Of a stretch of DNA of 64,000 nt, positions 26,991 through 36,094 are shown one piece after another. Each line of letters opens with the position of its first letter. Position 1 is the first letter of the stretch. Below the pieces are notes generated by a model, which saw nothing but the letters and a program-made list of their open reading frames with translations, did no database searches and was not told the origin of the DNA. The DNA comes from Pelagicoccus sp. SDUM812005 (GTDB lineage: Bacteria > Verrucomicrobiota > Verrucomicrobiia > Opitutales > Opitutaceae), in the NCBI RefSeq assembly GCF_031127875.1, contig NZ_JARXIA010000002.1:248001-312000 (forward strand). The letters are read 5' to 3'. A program made the position numbers and the translations under genes.

Positions 26991-27555
26991 CCGAGCCCCC
27001 TTCCCTCTCGAGGCCGAGCTCGCCGTACACCTCCTCGAAAGGAACCCACGTGTCCTTCTTCAAATCCGGCTCGTTGAGCCGCACCATGTTCAAGCTCACC
27101 TGCAGTTCCTTGAGCGCCGTATCGAAACGGCTCTTGCTGCAACCAAAGCGCTCCATCGCCTCCCGGCGAATCTCCGCCGTGGTCCCCGGGCTCAAGCGCA
27201 CGATTTCGTACACCTGCTGGGCGAGCGGCTTGCAGGTCGACACTGGGCGAGCGTTTTTGGGAAAGTGCACCTCCTTCAGGTAGCGCATGCTCATCAGCGC
27301 CGCATGCCCGCCTGGGATTTTTCCGTAGTATACGTCGTCTGGATACAAGGTCGGCAACTCGGTCTTCCAAGCCCAGACGGCTTCCATGCGGGCGCCCCAT
27401 TTCGTGCGTCCGCCCTCTCGATCCGGCAGGTCCACCGCGTCCCAGAAAGATCTCACTCCTTGCACACCCTCGCTGAAAATCGTGCAGATCCCCACCTCCT
27501 GGATAAAGTCGTAAGCGTCCTCGATCGTTTTAACTCCCGCCATAACAAGCATCAT
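26983..27555 (-). CDS. AlkZ-related protein
   Basis: This 190-residue protein starts at ATG 27555 (or ATG 27552) with a good GGAG site 4-7 bases upstream. The sequence resembles the short 'AlkZ-related' family: an IEDAYDFIQEVGICTIFSE N-terminus, a conserved WAWKTELP...YYGKIP motif and a C-terminal winged-helix-like region (EIRREAMERFGCSKSRFDTALKELQ in part). AlkZ itself is a DNA glycosylase that unhooks crosslinks; whether this shorter relative keeps catalytic activity is not visible. It overlaps the small membrane protein gene and sits 37 bases downstream of a histidine kinase gene. Confidence 0.72.
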   Translation of the reverse strand: MMLVMAGVKTIEDAYDFIQEVGICTIFSEGVQGVRSFWDAVDLPDREGGRTKWGARMEAVWAWKTELPTLYPDDVYYGKIPGGHAALMSMRYLKEVHFPKNARPVSTCKPLAQQVYEIVRLSPGTTAEIRREAMERFGCSKSRFDTALKELQVSLNMVRLNEPDLKKDTWVPFEEVYGELGLEREGGSDV

Positions 27556-27592
27556 AAAACTCCTTTCTGCCGGAAAGAGAAAGCCAAATTGC

Positions 27593-29308
27593 TCAGGCCA
27601 GATCCATCACCCGACGCAAGGAGTCGAGCATGATGGGCTTCGGCAGGTAGTCGTTCATCCCTACCATCAAGCACTCGTCCCGGTCGTGCTTGCTCGAGTA
27701 GGCGGTCACGCCGACGATCGGCACCTCGCGGTTGATCGGGCAAACCTCACCGGAACGAACGATACGGGTAAGGCTCAGCCCATCCAGCCGCGGCATCTGC
27801 ACATCCATCAATACGATATCGTAAGGGTGCTCCGCCAGCAGCTTGCGAGCGTCCACGCCGTTGCGAGCAAAGTCTGTATTCACGAAACCAAGACACTTCG
27901 CCATAGACTGGAGCACCTCCAAGTTGATCTCGTCGTCCTCTACGATCAACACCCGTAGGTTCGCCCTGTCCTTAACGCTTCCGTCCCCCGTGTCTCCCGA
28001 TTCGACCGGCATCACATTCTCGAACTTCAGGTCGATGGTGAACACCGTGCCGACCTCGCCCACGCTGCGACAGGCGATTTCGCCGTCCATAGCCGCGACG
28101 AGGCGCTTCACGATAGCCAGCCCCATGCCGATCCCTCCCTTGGAACGCTCCCGATCGCGCCTTACCTGCCGGAACGGCTCAAAGATCCTCTGCTGGTGCT
28201 CTTGGTCGATGCCGATGCCCGTGTCCTTCACTTCGATGAAAAATTCGGAGGTATCCCTCTCGACTCTCGAGAATACCCTAACCTGCACGCCGCCGAACTC
28301 CGTGAACTTCAAGGCGTTTTGCAGGAGGTTGCCAACCACTTGCCGCAAGCTTACCGCGTCGAACAGCACCGGAACGCGCTTTCCCTCGAAGCAAAGGTCC
28401 AGATCCAAGCCCTTGGAACGATACATCTCCTCGAAGCTCTGCACCGTCGACTCCAGCACCTGGATCGGGTCCCCAGGCTTGTACCAGCGCTTCACGTCGC
28501 CGCTCGAGAGGTGCGAGTACTCCAGAACGCTGTCGATCAAGCCCTTCATGTGGTGCCCGCTATCTTCGATCGTGTTGGCGATCCCCTCGACCTCCCCCCC
28601 GGGCCGACGCGACTTGAGCAACTGGGCATAACCCATCATGGCGTTCAACGGCGTACGAACCTCGTGCCCCATCATCGCCAAAAACTCGCTTTGCACCCGC
28701 TCCGCTTCGGCCGCCGCCTCTCGCAGGCGGGCCAGCTCGTCCTCCCTCTTGCGGGCTCGGTAGGCCGACGCGACTACCTGGGCAAATTGGCACAGCAAAG
28801 GTCCCGTCCGATCGTTCACGCAATCGGTCGGCAGAAGATCGTCCACCGCTACGAAGCCAAAAACCTCGTCCTTCTCCAAGAGCGGTACCGTCACGTGACG
28901 CCCCCTCCCAATCACCGCCGCTTCCGCCGAACGCAGGTTTCCCATCGCTTTCTCGAAGTAGTGCGGCGGCTCCCTCCACGACTCCATCATGTTCCGGATA
29001 AAACCGGAGTGGTCGAAGATCCGGTCGCTCCGCTCGTCCACCAGTTTCCCGTCCAAGCCTACCCCATAGGTGCCAACCGCAGAAACGCCGCCTTCCTCCA
29101 ACAGCCAAATTCCCAAGCGGGCGAATCCCAGACGCGTCTGGGCCTGCAGTACCGCCTCGCGCATCACCGCGTCCACATCCTGGCAGTCCGCCAGGGCCGC
29201 GGCGATGCCCGGCAGCTTGCTCAACTTGGCGGCAAGCCACCCCCTTTCCGCCTGCGGTAAATCGTTTTGATAGGAGACAGAGCGGTCAAGCGGCGAACGG
29301 TTCAACAT
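27593..29308 (-). CDS. Hybrid sensor histidine kinase (GAF-HisKA-HATPase-REC)
   Basis: The predicted product has 571 residues from ATG 29308; the frame extends 18 codons upstream. Domains in order: a GAF-like sensor (about 25-185), a coiled-coil linker (about 185-210), HisKA with the phospho-accepting His in MMGHEVRTPLNAM (H215), HATPase_c with DTGIGI and GIGMGLAIVKRL, then a receiver domain (LRVLIVEDDEIN, YDIVLMDVQMPRLDG, phospho-Asp near residue 505). No transmembrane helix is present, so it should sense a cytoplasmic signal. It has no response-regulator neighbour; output may be via a phosphorelay. Confidence 0.92.
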   Translation of the reverse strand: MLNRSPLDRSVSYQNDLPQAERGWLAAKLSKLPGIAAALADCQDVDAVMREAVLQAQTRLGFARLGIWLLEEGGVSAVGTYGVGLDGKLVDERSDRIFDHSGFIRNMMESWREPPHYFEKAMGNLRSAEAAVIGRGRHVTVPLLEKDEVFGFVAVDDLLPTDCVNDRTGPLLCQFAQVVASAYRARKREDELARLREAAAEAERVQSEFLAMMGHEVRTPLNAMMGYAQLLKSRRPGGEVEGIANTIEDSGHHMKGLIDSVLEYSHLSSGDVKRWYKPGDPIQVLESTVQSFEEMYRSKGLDLDLCFEGKRVPVLFDAVSLRQVVGNLLQNALKFTEFGGVQVRVFSRVERDTSEFFIEVKDTGIGIDQEHQQRIFEPFRQVRRDRERSKGGIGMGLAIVKRLVAAMDGEIACRSVGEVGTVFTIDLKFENVMPVESGDTGDGSVKDRANLRVLIVEDDEINLEVLQSMAKCLGFVNTDFARNGVDARKLLAEHPYDIVLMDVQMPRLDGLSLTRIVRSGEVCPINREVPIVGVTAYSSKHDRDECLMVGMNDYLPKPIMLDSLRRVMDLA

Positions 29309-29498
29309 GAGAAAGGGATTAAAATTCAGGCCGGAACTCCATCGACAGAACGTTCTCGGCATAACCCGTGTCCGGGAACCCTACTTATATCGATAAACGC
29401 CCCAATTTCAAACGCGGGGCCGGAAGTTTCGCGAATAAGTGCTTCGCCCTAGTTCCAGACAGATTACCCCAAGCGCATGAAGCGCCTAGAACGTCCGC

Positions 29499-30098
29499 TT
29501 ACTCCTTGAGCACCATGTCGATACACATCACCGCCGCAACGATCAGCTTGCGCAGCGGATGGTCCGCCCCCAGCGAGGGATCGATGCGCAGCAGGTAATT
29601 GTCGGCCGATGTGAACAACTCCTTGCCGAAGCCGGACCATTGCTTGTTCACGTGGGCGAACTCCGTACCGCCGATCCCGAAGGAAAAATCCCAGCCTGTC
29701 CACTTGCCCTTGAGCGAGCAGAGCACTTCACCGGAGGCCGAATACACGTCGAACTTGCCGCCGAGGGAAAAGAACTTCTGCTTGAAGCTGCCCAGCAGCT
29801 CGCCGTTACCATCGAAGACCTCCACCTCCGAGAGCACGAACGAACCCCCGCGCTTGATCTCGATCAAGGTCTTCCCGCCCGGTTCCCGAATCTCGATGTG
29901 GAAAGGCGTCATCCGCTTGTAGTCCGTGAAGCGAAGCAGCTTCGTGAAGGCCCCCAGCTTCTCCTCGCGACACTCCAGCACCAGCCTGCCGCTCTCCGGA
30001 TCGTACATGTCGTAGTTGTTGGCCGCCTTAAACATGCCAACATGCTCTTTGACGACGAACGCGTTGAGGGAAAGTGGAGAGCTCGATACGGGTTCCAT
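29499..30098 (-). CDS. Scramblase/Tubby-like C-terminal-domain protein
   Basis: This is a 199-residue soluble protein without a signal peptide. The sequence is mostly beta-strands ending in a C-terminal hydrophobic helix (KLIVAAVMCIDMVLKE). The pattern NNYDMYDPESGRLVLECREE, then LGSFKQKFFSLGGKFDVYSASGEVL in part, and LLRIDPSLGADHPLRKL resembles the phospholipid-scramblase-related/LURP-one fold (a Tubby-like barrel around a central helix). Bacterial members are uncharacterised. It stands alone, transcribed leftward, between two convergent or divergent housekeeping genes. Confidence 0.6.
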   Translation of the reverse strand: MEPVSSSPLSLNAFVVKEHVGMFKAANNYDMYDPESGRLVLECREEKLGAFTKLLRFTDYKRMTPFHIEIREPGGKTLIEIKRGGSFVLSEVEVFDGNGELLGSFKQKFFSLGGKFDVYSASGEVLCSLKGKWTGWDFSFGIGGTEFAHVNKQWSGFGKELFTSADNYLLRIDPSLGADHPLRKLIVAAVMCIDMVLKE

Positions 30099-30268
30099 GG
30101 CCGGCCAGAAAAGCGAAGTTCCTAAACCTAAGCAACTTCCATTTGCCGCGCACTCCCCTTTAGACGCCGCGAAAACCGAAAACGGATTGCACGGGCAGAG
30201 GTCTGGCCTCCCGCCCCCTCAATTTCGCCCTTCACTTTTTGCCCGACTCGCTCCATCAACCCGCTCCC

Positions 30269-31330
30269 ATGAGCGCAGCAAACGAAAGCAGAGCCAAGAC
30301 TCCTCTCCCCGCCCCCATCCAGGACGGGCAGCCGCTCACCGCGCTCGCGCCCATGCAGGACGTCACCGACAAGCCCTTCATGGCCGTCATCGCCGACTGC
30401 GGCGCCCCCGACTACTTCGTCACCGAGTACTTCCGCGTGCACGTCCAGTCCCGCCTCGAAAAGCATATCCTCGAGGCCGTCACCGAAAACCGCACCGGAC
30501 GCCCCGTCTTCGCCCAAATGATCGGCGAGGATATCTTCCACCTCACCCGCACCGCCAAGGAGCTACAGAAGCACCCCATCGCCGGCGTCGACCTCAACAT
30601 GGGCTGCCCCTCACCCACCGTCTACAAGAAGCAATGCGGCGGCGGCCTCCTGCGAGACCCGCAAAAGGTCGACCAAGTCCTCGGCGCCCTGCGCCAAACC
30701 GTATCCGGACTCTTCACCGTCAAGATGCGTATCGGATTCGCCGATACCGAAAATTTCGAAGCGGTGCTCGACCTCGTCAACAAGCACCAAGTCGACCTGC
30801 TCAGCCTCCACGGGCGCACCGTCAAGGAAATGTACCGCAGCGAAGTCCACTACGACTTCATCAAGCGAGCCGCCGAACGCGTGAACTGCCCCCTGCTCGC
30901 CAACGGCGACGTCACCTCCGCCGCCAAAGCCCGCTGGGTCCTCGACTACACCGGCGCCGCTGGCGTCATGGTCGGACGCCACGCAATCCGCAACCCCTGG
31001 ATTTTCCGCCAGATACGCGAAGACCAAGCCGGCCTCCCCGTATCCAAAATCCCACTTCACCAAGTCAACCGCTACGTCAAGGACCTCTACGCGGCCGTCG
31101 CCAAGCCGCACGCGCCCGAGCAAGCCCAAGTCAACAAGATGAAGAAGTACCTCAACTTCGTCGGCCAAGGCGTGGACCCGGAAGGCAAGTTCCTCTACGA
31201 AATGCGCCGGGCGAAAAGCAAAAGCCAGCTCTTCGACATCTGCGACCGCCACATGCCAGAAGACGGCGACGGACTCTTCGCCGACGAACCCTACGCCGGC
31301 GTCATCGCCCGCCCCAACTGCGAAAGCTAG
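30269..31330 (+). CDS. tRNA-dihydrouridine synthase
   Basis: The predicted product has 353 residues from ATG 30269 (MSAANESRAKT). This FMN/NADPH enzyme reduces uridine in tRNA D-loops. Family signatures are clear: ALAPMQDVTDKPF, VDLNMGCPSPTVYKKQCGGGLL with the catalytic Cys before GGG, FTVKMRIGF, LLSLHGRTVKEMY and LANGDVTSAAKA. The sequence is of the DusA/DusB/DusC superfamily but lacks features that would let me name the subgroup. It ends 64 bases from the stop of the convergent DUF2264 gene. Confidence 0.9.
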   Translation: MSAANESRAKTPLPAPIQDGQPLTALAPMQDVTDKPFMAVIADCGAPDYFVTEYFRVHVQSRLEKHILEAVTENRTGRPVFAQMIGEDIFHLTRTAKELQKHPIAGVDLNMGCPSPTVYKKQCGGGLLRDPQKVDQVLGALRQTVSGLFTVKMRIGFADTENFEAVLDLVNKHQVDLLSLHGRTVKEMYRSEVHYDFIKRAAERVNCPLLANGDVTSAAKARWVLDYTGAAGVMVGRHAIRNPWIFRQIREDQAGLPVSKIPLHQVNRYVKDLYAAVAKPHAPEQAQVNKMKKYLNFVGQGVDPEGKFLYEMRRAKSKSQLFDICDRHMPEDGDGLFADEPYAGVIARPNCES

Positions 31331-31394
31331 CGCGTCGCGGAAGCCAGCGATCTCGACTTAAAACGCGGGCAAATCCTCCGCGCTACGGGATCAA

Positions 31395-33284
31395 CTAGAA
31401 GTCGCGGACTTCCCAGACTCCCAGCGTCGGATGCTCGACCTGAATGTATTCATCGTCGCAGGACAGAATCTTCCACGGCTTCGCAGCCTCGCTGTTCGCC
31501 CCGGCGTAACTTAGGCTAACCAAGCAAACCGACTCGCCCGCCCCCAGCTCCCCGAGCAGCAGTCCTGTCACGTGAAACGGAGCTTGAATGCTACGGCGCG
31601 GTCCGTCGCTTTCACTCGCTCGCTCGTCCAGCCCTACCGCTTCGTAACCCGCTACCATCTGCAACACCATCGCCTTCTCGTCCGTCCGCGCCTCCACCAT
31701 CGTTTCGCCACGTTCAACCAAGATCGATTGATCCTCGTCATAGCTAAGCGAATACGAACCAAAGCGCAGCGTCACGTCCTGGCAGGCCCGACACCGGTGT
31801 ACCGCGAGCTGCCAATCGCCCTTCCAAAAGAGGCTCGTTTCGACGCTCACCTGCAGCCCGTCGACCTTGCCGCCCAAACTGTACATGCAGGCCATGCGCT
31901 CGCTCTCCAGCGCCAAAGGCACCGTACCATGGCGACCGTAGACAAGCTCGCTTCCCTTCATTTGAGCGGTCAGCGATCCATCCAGTGGATACAGGCCATC
32001 ACCCTTCGGCAGTGTGAAGCCCCAGCCCGACTTGTAGCTCAGGCGACCCCATTTGTGGACGCCAAAGCGGGTATTCGAGGAACCGATCTGCGTACCGACG
32101 TTAACGATTTCCGAAGCGCCGTTCACCTTGCGGACAACCAAGTTCGGGCCTTGCAAGGCAACGCTGCGATCTCCTTCCGGCGCAGCTGCTTCCTCCGTCC
32201 AAAATGGATCGCTCGGCGGCAGCAGCAAGGGAGCGAAGCCCTTGGCCGCCCAATAGGGAGAGCCGCCGCAGGAGTAACTCTCCGCCAGCTCGGGAAATTC
32301 GTCCACCCAACCTATCGACAAACAGCCTTGGCTTTGTTCGATCGGCCGCGTCAGGAAAAACTCGAGATTGCGAGTACACAAACTCCGCGATTCCGCAGGA
32401 CTGAGCGGCGACGCGCCCACCAAGTAGGCCAAGGCAATCGGCGCCGTCGCATTGAAACGATAGGCGATGGATCTTCCGAACGCAGGGTGCTCCCCGTTGT
32501 CCGCGAAAAACAGGCTGTAGTTTTCCAGGAACAAACGGGTACGATCGGAAAAGCGCTGGCATCGCTCTACGTCCTTCTCGCTATAGAGCCGTATCCACCA
32601 CAAGGGATAAAAATGCCACGCATAGGCATTGTAGAAATCGTAGGCCTGGTTGCTGCCATCCATGTACCAACCATCGCCCGAATACATCCTCTCCAGCTCC
32701 TCGAAATACCAATCGATCGCGGCCCGATAGCGGGGATTCTCCCCACGCTCCGCCGCCAAAAACTCCAACAAGAAAACGCCAAAGAAGAGATGGTTGTTCC
32801 AGTGATGCCCATTACCCGCGTCCGACTCCAGCCAAAGCAAAACCTGCTCGCGTTCCGCCGCGTCCAGCCCATCCCACAGCCACTCGCGGCTCATCTCGAA
32901 GGCAATTCCCAGCAGCCCCATTTCCACCGAGTGCTGCCGGTAGTTCGTCGAGTATCCAAAAAACTGATCAGACTGCGAATCCGTCCCTAGGAGCAAGGCC
33001 TTGCGAAACCAAGCCTTCCCCTTCTCCAAGGCGTCCAGGTCGCTCTCCTCCCGGTAGTTCCTCAAGGAAACCTCCCAGTGGCAAAAGAGTAAAAAGGGAC
33101 GGGCAAAAGCTTCCAAGCGATCGGCGTCGAGGCAGTGGTCGCTGGCCTTGCCCTGGATCGGTATATGGGCTTCGCCTTCCTGCATCAATGCGAGCAATGG
33201 CTCCAGCAAGCCCTTCGCGGCGTTTTGCCAATAGCGGTAGCTAGCCGGCACGGAGTCGGCGGTGGGAATCGAATCTTCGTTCAT
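31395..33284 (-). CDS. DUF2264 protein 1 (predicted carbohydrate-active alpha/alpha-barrel)
   Basis: The predicted product has 629 residues; ATG 33284 sits 8 bases after the stop of the dehydrogenase gene. It lacks a signal peptide, so it is probably cytoplasmic. Conserved DUF2264 blocks are present: FFGYSTNYRQHSVEMGLLGIA in part, NGHHWNNHLFFGVF, GDGWYMDGSNQAYDFYNAYAWHFYP in part, and HPAFGRSIAYRFNATAP. The first 400 residues should form an (alpha/alpha) barrel, the rest a beta domain. The His/Asn/Asp-rich centre fits a glycosidase or lyase active site, but I infer no specific reaction. It is paralogous to the gene at 45560-47506 and, as there, follows a D-2-hydroxyacid dehydrogenase gene. 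Confidence 0.85.
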   Translation of the reverse strand: MNEDSIPTADSVPASYRYWQNAAKGLLEPLLALMQEGEAHIPIQGKASDHCLDADRLEAFARPFLLFCHWEVSLRNYREESDLDALEKGKAWFRKALLLGTDSQSDQFFGYSTNYRQHSVEMGLLGIAFEMSREWLWDGLDAAEREQVLLWLESDAGNGHHWNNHLFFGVFLLEFLAAERGENPRYRAAIDWYFEELERMYSGDGWYMDGSNQAYDFYNAYAWHFYPLWWIRLYSEKDVERCQRFSDRTRLFLENYSLFFADNGEHPAFGRSIAYRFNATAPIALAYLVGASPLSPAESRSLCTRNLEFFLTRPIEQSQGCLSIGWVDEFPELAESYSCGGSPYWAAKGFAPLLLPPSDPFWTEEAAAPEGDRSVALQGPNLVVRKVNGASEIVNVGTQIGSSNTRFGVHKWGRLSYKSGWGFTLPKGDGLYPLDGSLTAQMKGSELVYGRHGTVPLALESERMACMYSLGGKVDGLQVSVETSLFWKGDWQLAVHRCRACQDVTLRFGSYSLSYDEDQSILVERGETMVEARTDEKAMVLQMVAGYEAVGLDERASESDGPRRSIQAPFHVTGLLLGELGAGESVCLVSLSYAGANSEAAKPWKILSCDDEYIQVEHPTLGVWEVRDF

Positions 33285-33292
33285 GAAAAGGT

Positions 33293-34309
33293 TTAGGTCG
33301 AGCGGTCGTAGACCTCGCAAGTGATGGGAGCGATAAGGGGCTTGCCTTCCCGAAACCGCTGCAGGTTCTCGATGGCCCGATCCGCCGAATCGATGCGGCG
33401 ATCGGTGGTCGGCCCGCTGAGGTGCGGCAGCAAGGTCACGTTGCGGCAGCCGCGCAAGGGGTGGTCCACCGGTAGCGGTTCGATCGCAAATACGTCCAGG
33501 CCGACCTGCAAATCCGTGCTCTTGACCACCCGAACCAGAGCGTTTTCGTCCACCAATGCGCCTCGGGCCACGTTCACGAAGACCCCGCCAGCCGGAATGC
33601 TGCGCAGCAACGCTTCGCCGATGATCTTGTGCCGCGCCGGCGTCAACGCTTCCACTTCGATGATGACGTCGTGGTTCGCGAAAAGGGCTTCCAGGCTATC
33701 GGCCTTTTCGACTCCATATTCCTGATACACCTCGTCCGGCATTCCTTCCGTATAGGCGGAGATGCGGGAAGTGAACGGCCTCAATAGCGGCACCAATTCC
33801 TTGGCAATTGCCCCAAAGCCATGCAGCCCCACGCGGCGGTCGAACAAAGACTGGGTCTCGGTCGCCGGAGTTTTCCAGGCTCCCTTGTCATGCATTTGCT
33901 CGGCCCAATAGGTAAGCCGCCGCATGCAACTGAGCGTAAGCAAAAGAGCGCATTCGGATATGGTCCGACTGATCGAGTTCCCCCAGTTCGTTACCAGCAG
34001 CCCTGCTGCGATTTGCTCGCGAGAAACGAGGTGGCGCACCGAGCCCGCCAGGTAGCAGACATACTTTAAGGCTGGAGCCAACTCCGACAGGGCATTCGCC
34101 GGCAGCGGCCTCATAGCCCAGCCGCCTACGACGATTTCCGGATTTGCCTCCCGCAACACCGACTCCCATTCCTGCGGCGAGCAATCCTCGGCCGACACCA
34201 CGCGACATGGCTCCAGCAGTTGCTCCATCTTTGCCAGACGTCCCTCCCTCAGGAAGGTTTCGCTCTCCCTTTGAGTAACGACAATGAGATTGGTTGATTT
34301 CAGATTCAT
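33293..34309 (-). CDS. D-2-hydroxyacid dehydrogenase 1
   Basis: This is a 338-residue NAD(P)-dependent oxidoreductase of the phosphoglycerate/glyoxylate-reductase superfamily. The nucleotide loop reads GLHGFGAIAKELV, with Ala where the third Gly is usual. Catalytic residues are visible: Arg in VNVARGALVDEN, Glu in VFAIEPLP and His in LLPHLSGPT. The substrate-binding domain is N- and C-terminal as in the family. Within operon A it lies between the SSS transporter and DUF2264 genes, so it probably reduces or oxidises an acid derived from the imported sugar. About 60% identical by eye to the copy in operon B. Confidence 0.88.
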   Translation of the reverse strand: MNLKSTNLIVVTQRESETFLREGRLAKMEQLLEPCRVVSAEDCSPQEWESVLREANPEIVVGGWAMRPLPANALSELAPALKYVCYLAGSVRHLVSREQIAAGLLVTNWGNSISRTISECALLLTLSCMRRLTYWAEQMHDKGAWKTPATETQSLFDRRVGLHGFGAIAKELVPLLRPFTSRISAYTEGMPDEVYQEYGVEKADSLEALFANHDVIIEVEALTPARHKIIGEALLRSIPAGGVFVNVARGALVDENALVRVVKSTDLQVGLDVFAIEPLPVDHPLRGCRNVTLLPHLSGPTTDRRIDSADRAIENLQRFREGKPLIAPITCEVYDRST

Positions 34310-34330
34310 AAAAACGGTCCTATGCCTCGA

Positions 34331-36088
34331 CTACGGCTTCACGGGGCGCTTCCCCGTACGAGCCAAGGCGTATCCAATTACCAACAACACTCCTCCGCAA
34401 AAGAGGAAGGCTATTCTGCCGCTGAGCGGATTCGGGATGATCGCGAGCAAGGCCACGAACCCGCCGTAAATCATGGAGAGAATACCCAAAGCCTTTCCCT
34501 GAGAGGCGTCCTTCTCGCCCGATCCCGTTTCGCTCGCTTCCACGGGAGTCTTGAGGTTCTCGAAAAAGGTATCGACCTCCGCCTTCCGCTCTTTCGACGG
34601 TTCCGTATAGAAGAAACTGGAGCCGAGATAGATCAGCGAACCGAAGGAGAGGTTGATCACGACGCCTAGGATTAGCTTCAGGTCGCCCGCCTCGCGCCCG
34701 GAAAACTCCGTGCCCAAACCGAGCAGCTCGTGGACGAACTCCGGCGTCATCCACGTATTCACCATAAACGATACACAGAGCCCGAGCACGATGGAAACCC
34801 AGCTGGCCCAATCCGGCACTCGCTTCACCACCAAGCCCCAGATCAGAGGCACCTGCATCGGGATGGCCACCAAGGCTCCAAACTGCAGCATCAAGTCGAA
34901 CAAGCCGATGTCCTTGAGTTGGCTAAACTGGATACCTGCCAATATAATGCAGCCCCCCATCACCAAGGTCGTGATCTTGCCCACGAAGAGCAGCTCCTTC
35001 TCGTCGGCATTGGGCCGAATGATCGGCAAGTAGAAGTTGCGTACGAAAATGCCGGCATTCCGGTTCAAGCCGCTATCCATCGAGGACATGGTTGCGGCAA
35101 ATATGCCCGACATCAACAAGCCCAGCATGCCGGCAGGCAAGGTCAGGATGCAAATGGCGACGTAGCTGGCTTCCTCGGGGTTGTTCAACTGAGGAAACAT
35201 CGATCCAAGATCTGGATACAAGATAGCTGAGGCCATCGGCGGAACAAACCAGACCACCGGTCCGATCACGAACAGCGCCGACGCGAGCAAGGCCCCCTTT
35301 CGCGCCTCCTTCGTATCGCGAGCGCAGAGATAGCGCGAGGCATCCATCAGGTTGTTGGTGGAGGCGAATTGCTTGACGATGATCACCACCACCCAGATCC
35401 AGATGAGCGCCGAGTAATTCGTATCGCCGCCAAACAAGCGGTCCGCTGGGAACTCGTTCACGAATGCCTCGACCCCACCGACTTCCTTCAAGGCGAAAAA
35501 GGCGCAAACCACGCTGATCGGCATCAGCACCAGAACTTGCATAAAGTCCGACGCGACCACGGCCCAACTTCCCCCCGTTACCGAAAGGAAAAGCACCACC
35601 AAGCCAGTCACCAAAACCGTTGTCTCGATATCGAAGCCAAACACCGCTGCAAAGAAAACGCCCAGCCCGTTCAGCCAAATCCCCGCGTACAAGGTTCCGA
35701 TGGGAATCTGCAGCCAAGTGAACATTTGCTCCGCTGTCTTTCCAAAACGGATACGCATCGCCTCAACTGGAGTCACCACCCGCGACTGCCGACACTTCGC
35801 CGCGAAGTACCAGTAGTTGGCGAGGAATCCGATCGCGTTGCCGAAAAAGATGACTAGGATCAGCACCCCGTCCTGATAGGCCTTGCTCGCCGCTCCCGTA
35901 AAGGTCCAAGCGCTGAACTGCACCATGAAGGCGCTGCTGCCAGCCATCCACCACGACATCTGACCTCCCCCGCGAAAGTAGTCGCTCGTATTGCCAATGA
36001 ACTTCCTAAACAGAAGCCCGATGGCTAGCATGAACAGGAAATAGAAGCCGACTACCCCGTAGTCGAATTGGGTAAGGGATATATCCAT
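34331..36088 (-). CDS. Sodium:solute symporter (SSS family) 1
   Basis: This 585-residue inner-membrane transporter has about 13 hydrophobic helices. ATG 36088 is used; a TTG two codons earlier is the only extension. The family core is clear: SAFMVQFSAWTFTGAASKAY in helix 1-2, WLQIPIGTLYAGIWLNGLG, TGGSWAVVASDFMQ and MSGIFAATMSSMDSGLNRNAGI in part. SSS proteins import sugars, acids or amino acids with Na+. It is almost a duplicate of the gene at 49617-51374, with identical long stretches. Only 6 bases separate it from the upstream lipoprotein gene, so it is in the same operon. Confidence 0.93.
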   Translation of the reverse strand: MDISLTQFDYGVVGFYFLFMLAIGLLFRKFIGNTSDYFRGGGQMSWWMAGSSAFMVQFSAWTFTGAASKAYQDGVLILVIFFGNAIGFLANYWYFAAKCRQSRVVTPVEAMRIRFGKTAEQMFTWLQIPIGTLYAGIWLNGLGVFFAAVFGFDIETTVLVTGLVVLFLSVTGGSWAVVASDFMQVLVLMPISVVCAFFALKEVGGVEAFVNEFPADRLFGGDTNYSALIWIWVVVIIVKQFASTNNLMDASRYLCARDTKEARKGALLASALFVIGPVVWFVPPMASAILYPDLGSMFPQLNNPEEASYVAICILTLPAGMLGLLMSGIFAATMSSMDSGLNRNAGIFVRNFYLPIIRPNADEKELLFVGKITTLVMGGCIILAGIQFSQLKDIGLFDLMLQFGALVAIPMQVPLIWGLVVKRVPDWASWVSIVLGLCVSFMVNTWMTPEFVHELLGLGTEFSGREAGDLKLILGVVINLSFGSLIYLGSSFFYTEPSKERKAEVDTFFENLKTPVEASETGSGEKDASQGKALGILSMIYGGFVALLAIIPNPLSGRIAFLFCGGVLLVIGYALARTGKRPVKP

Positions 36089-36094
36089 AATCAA

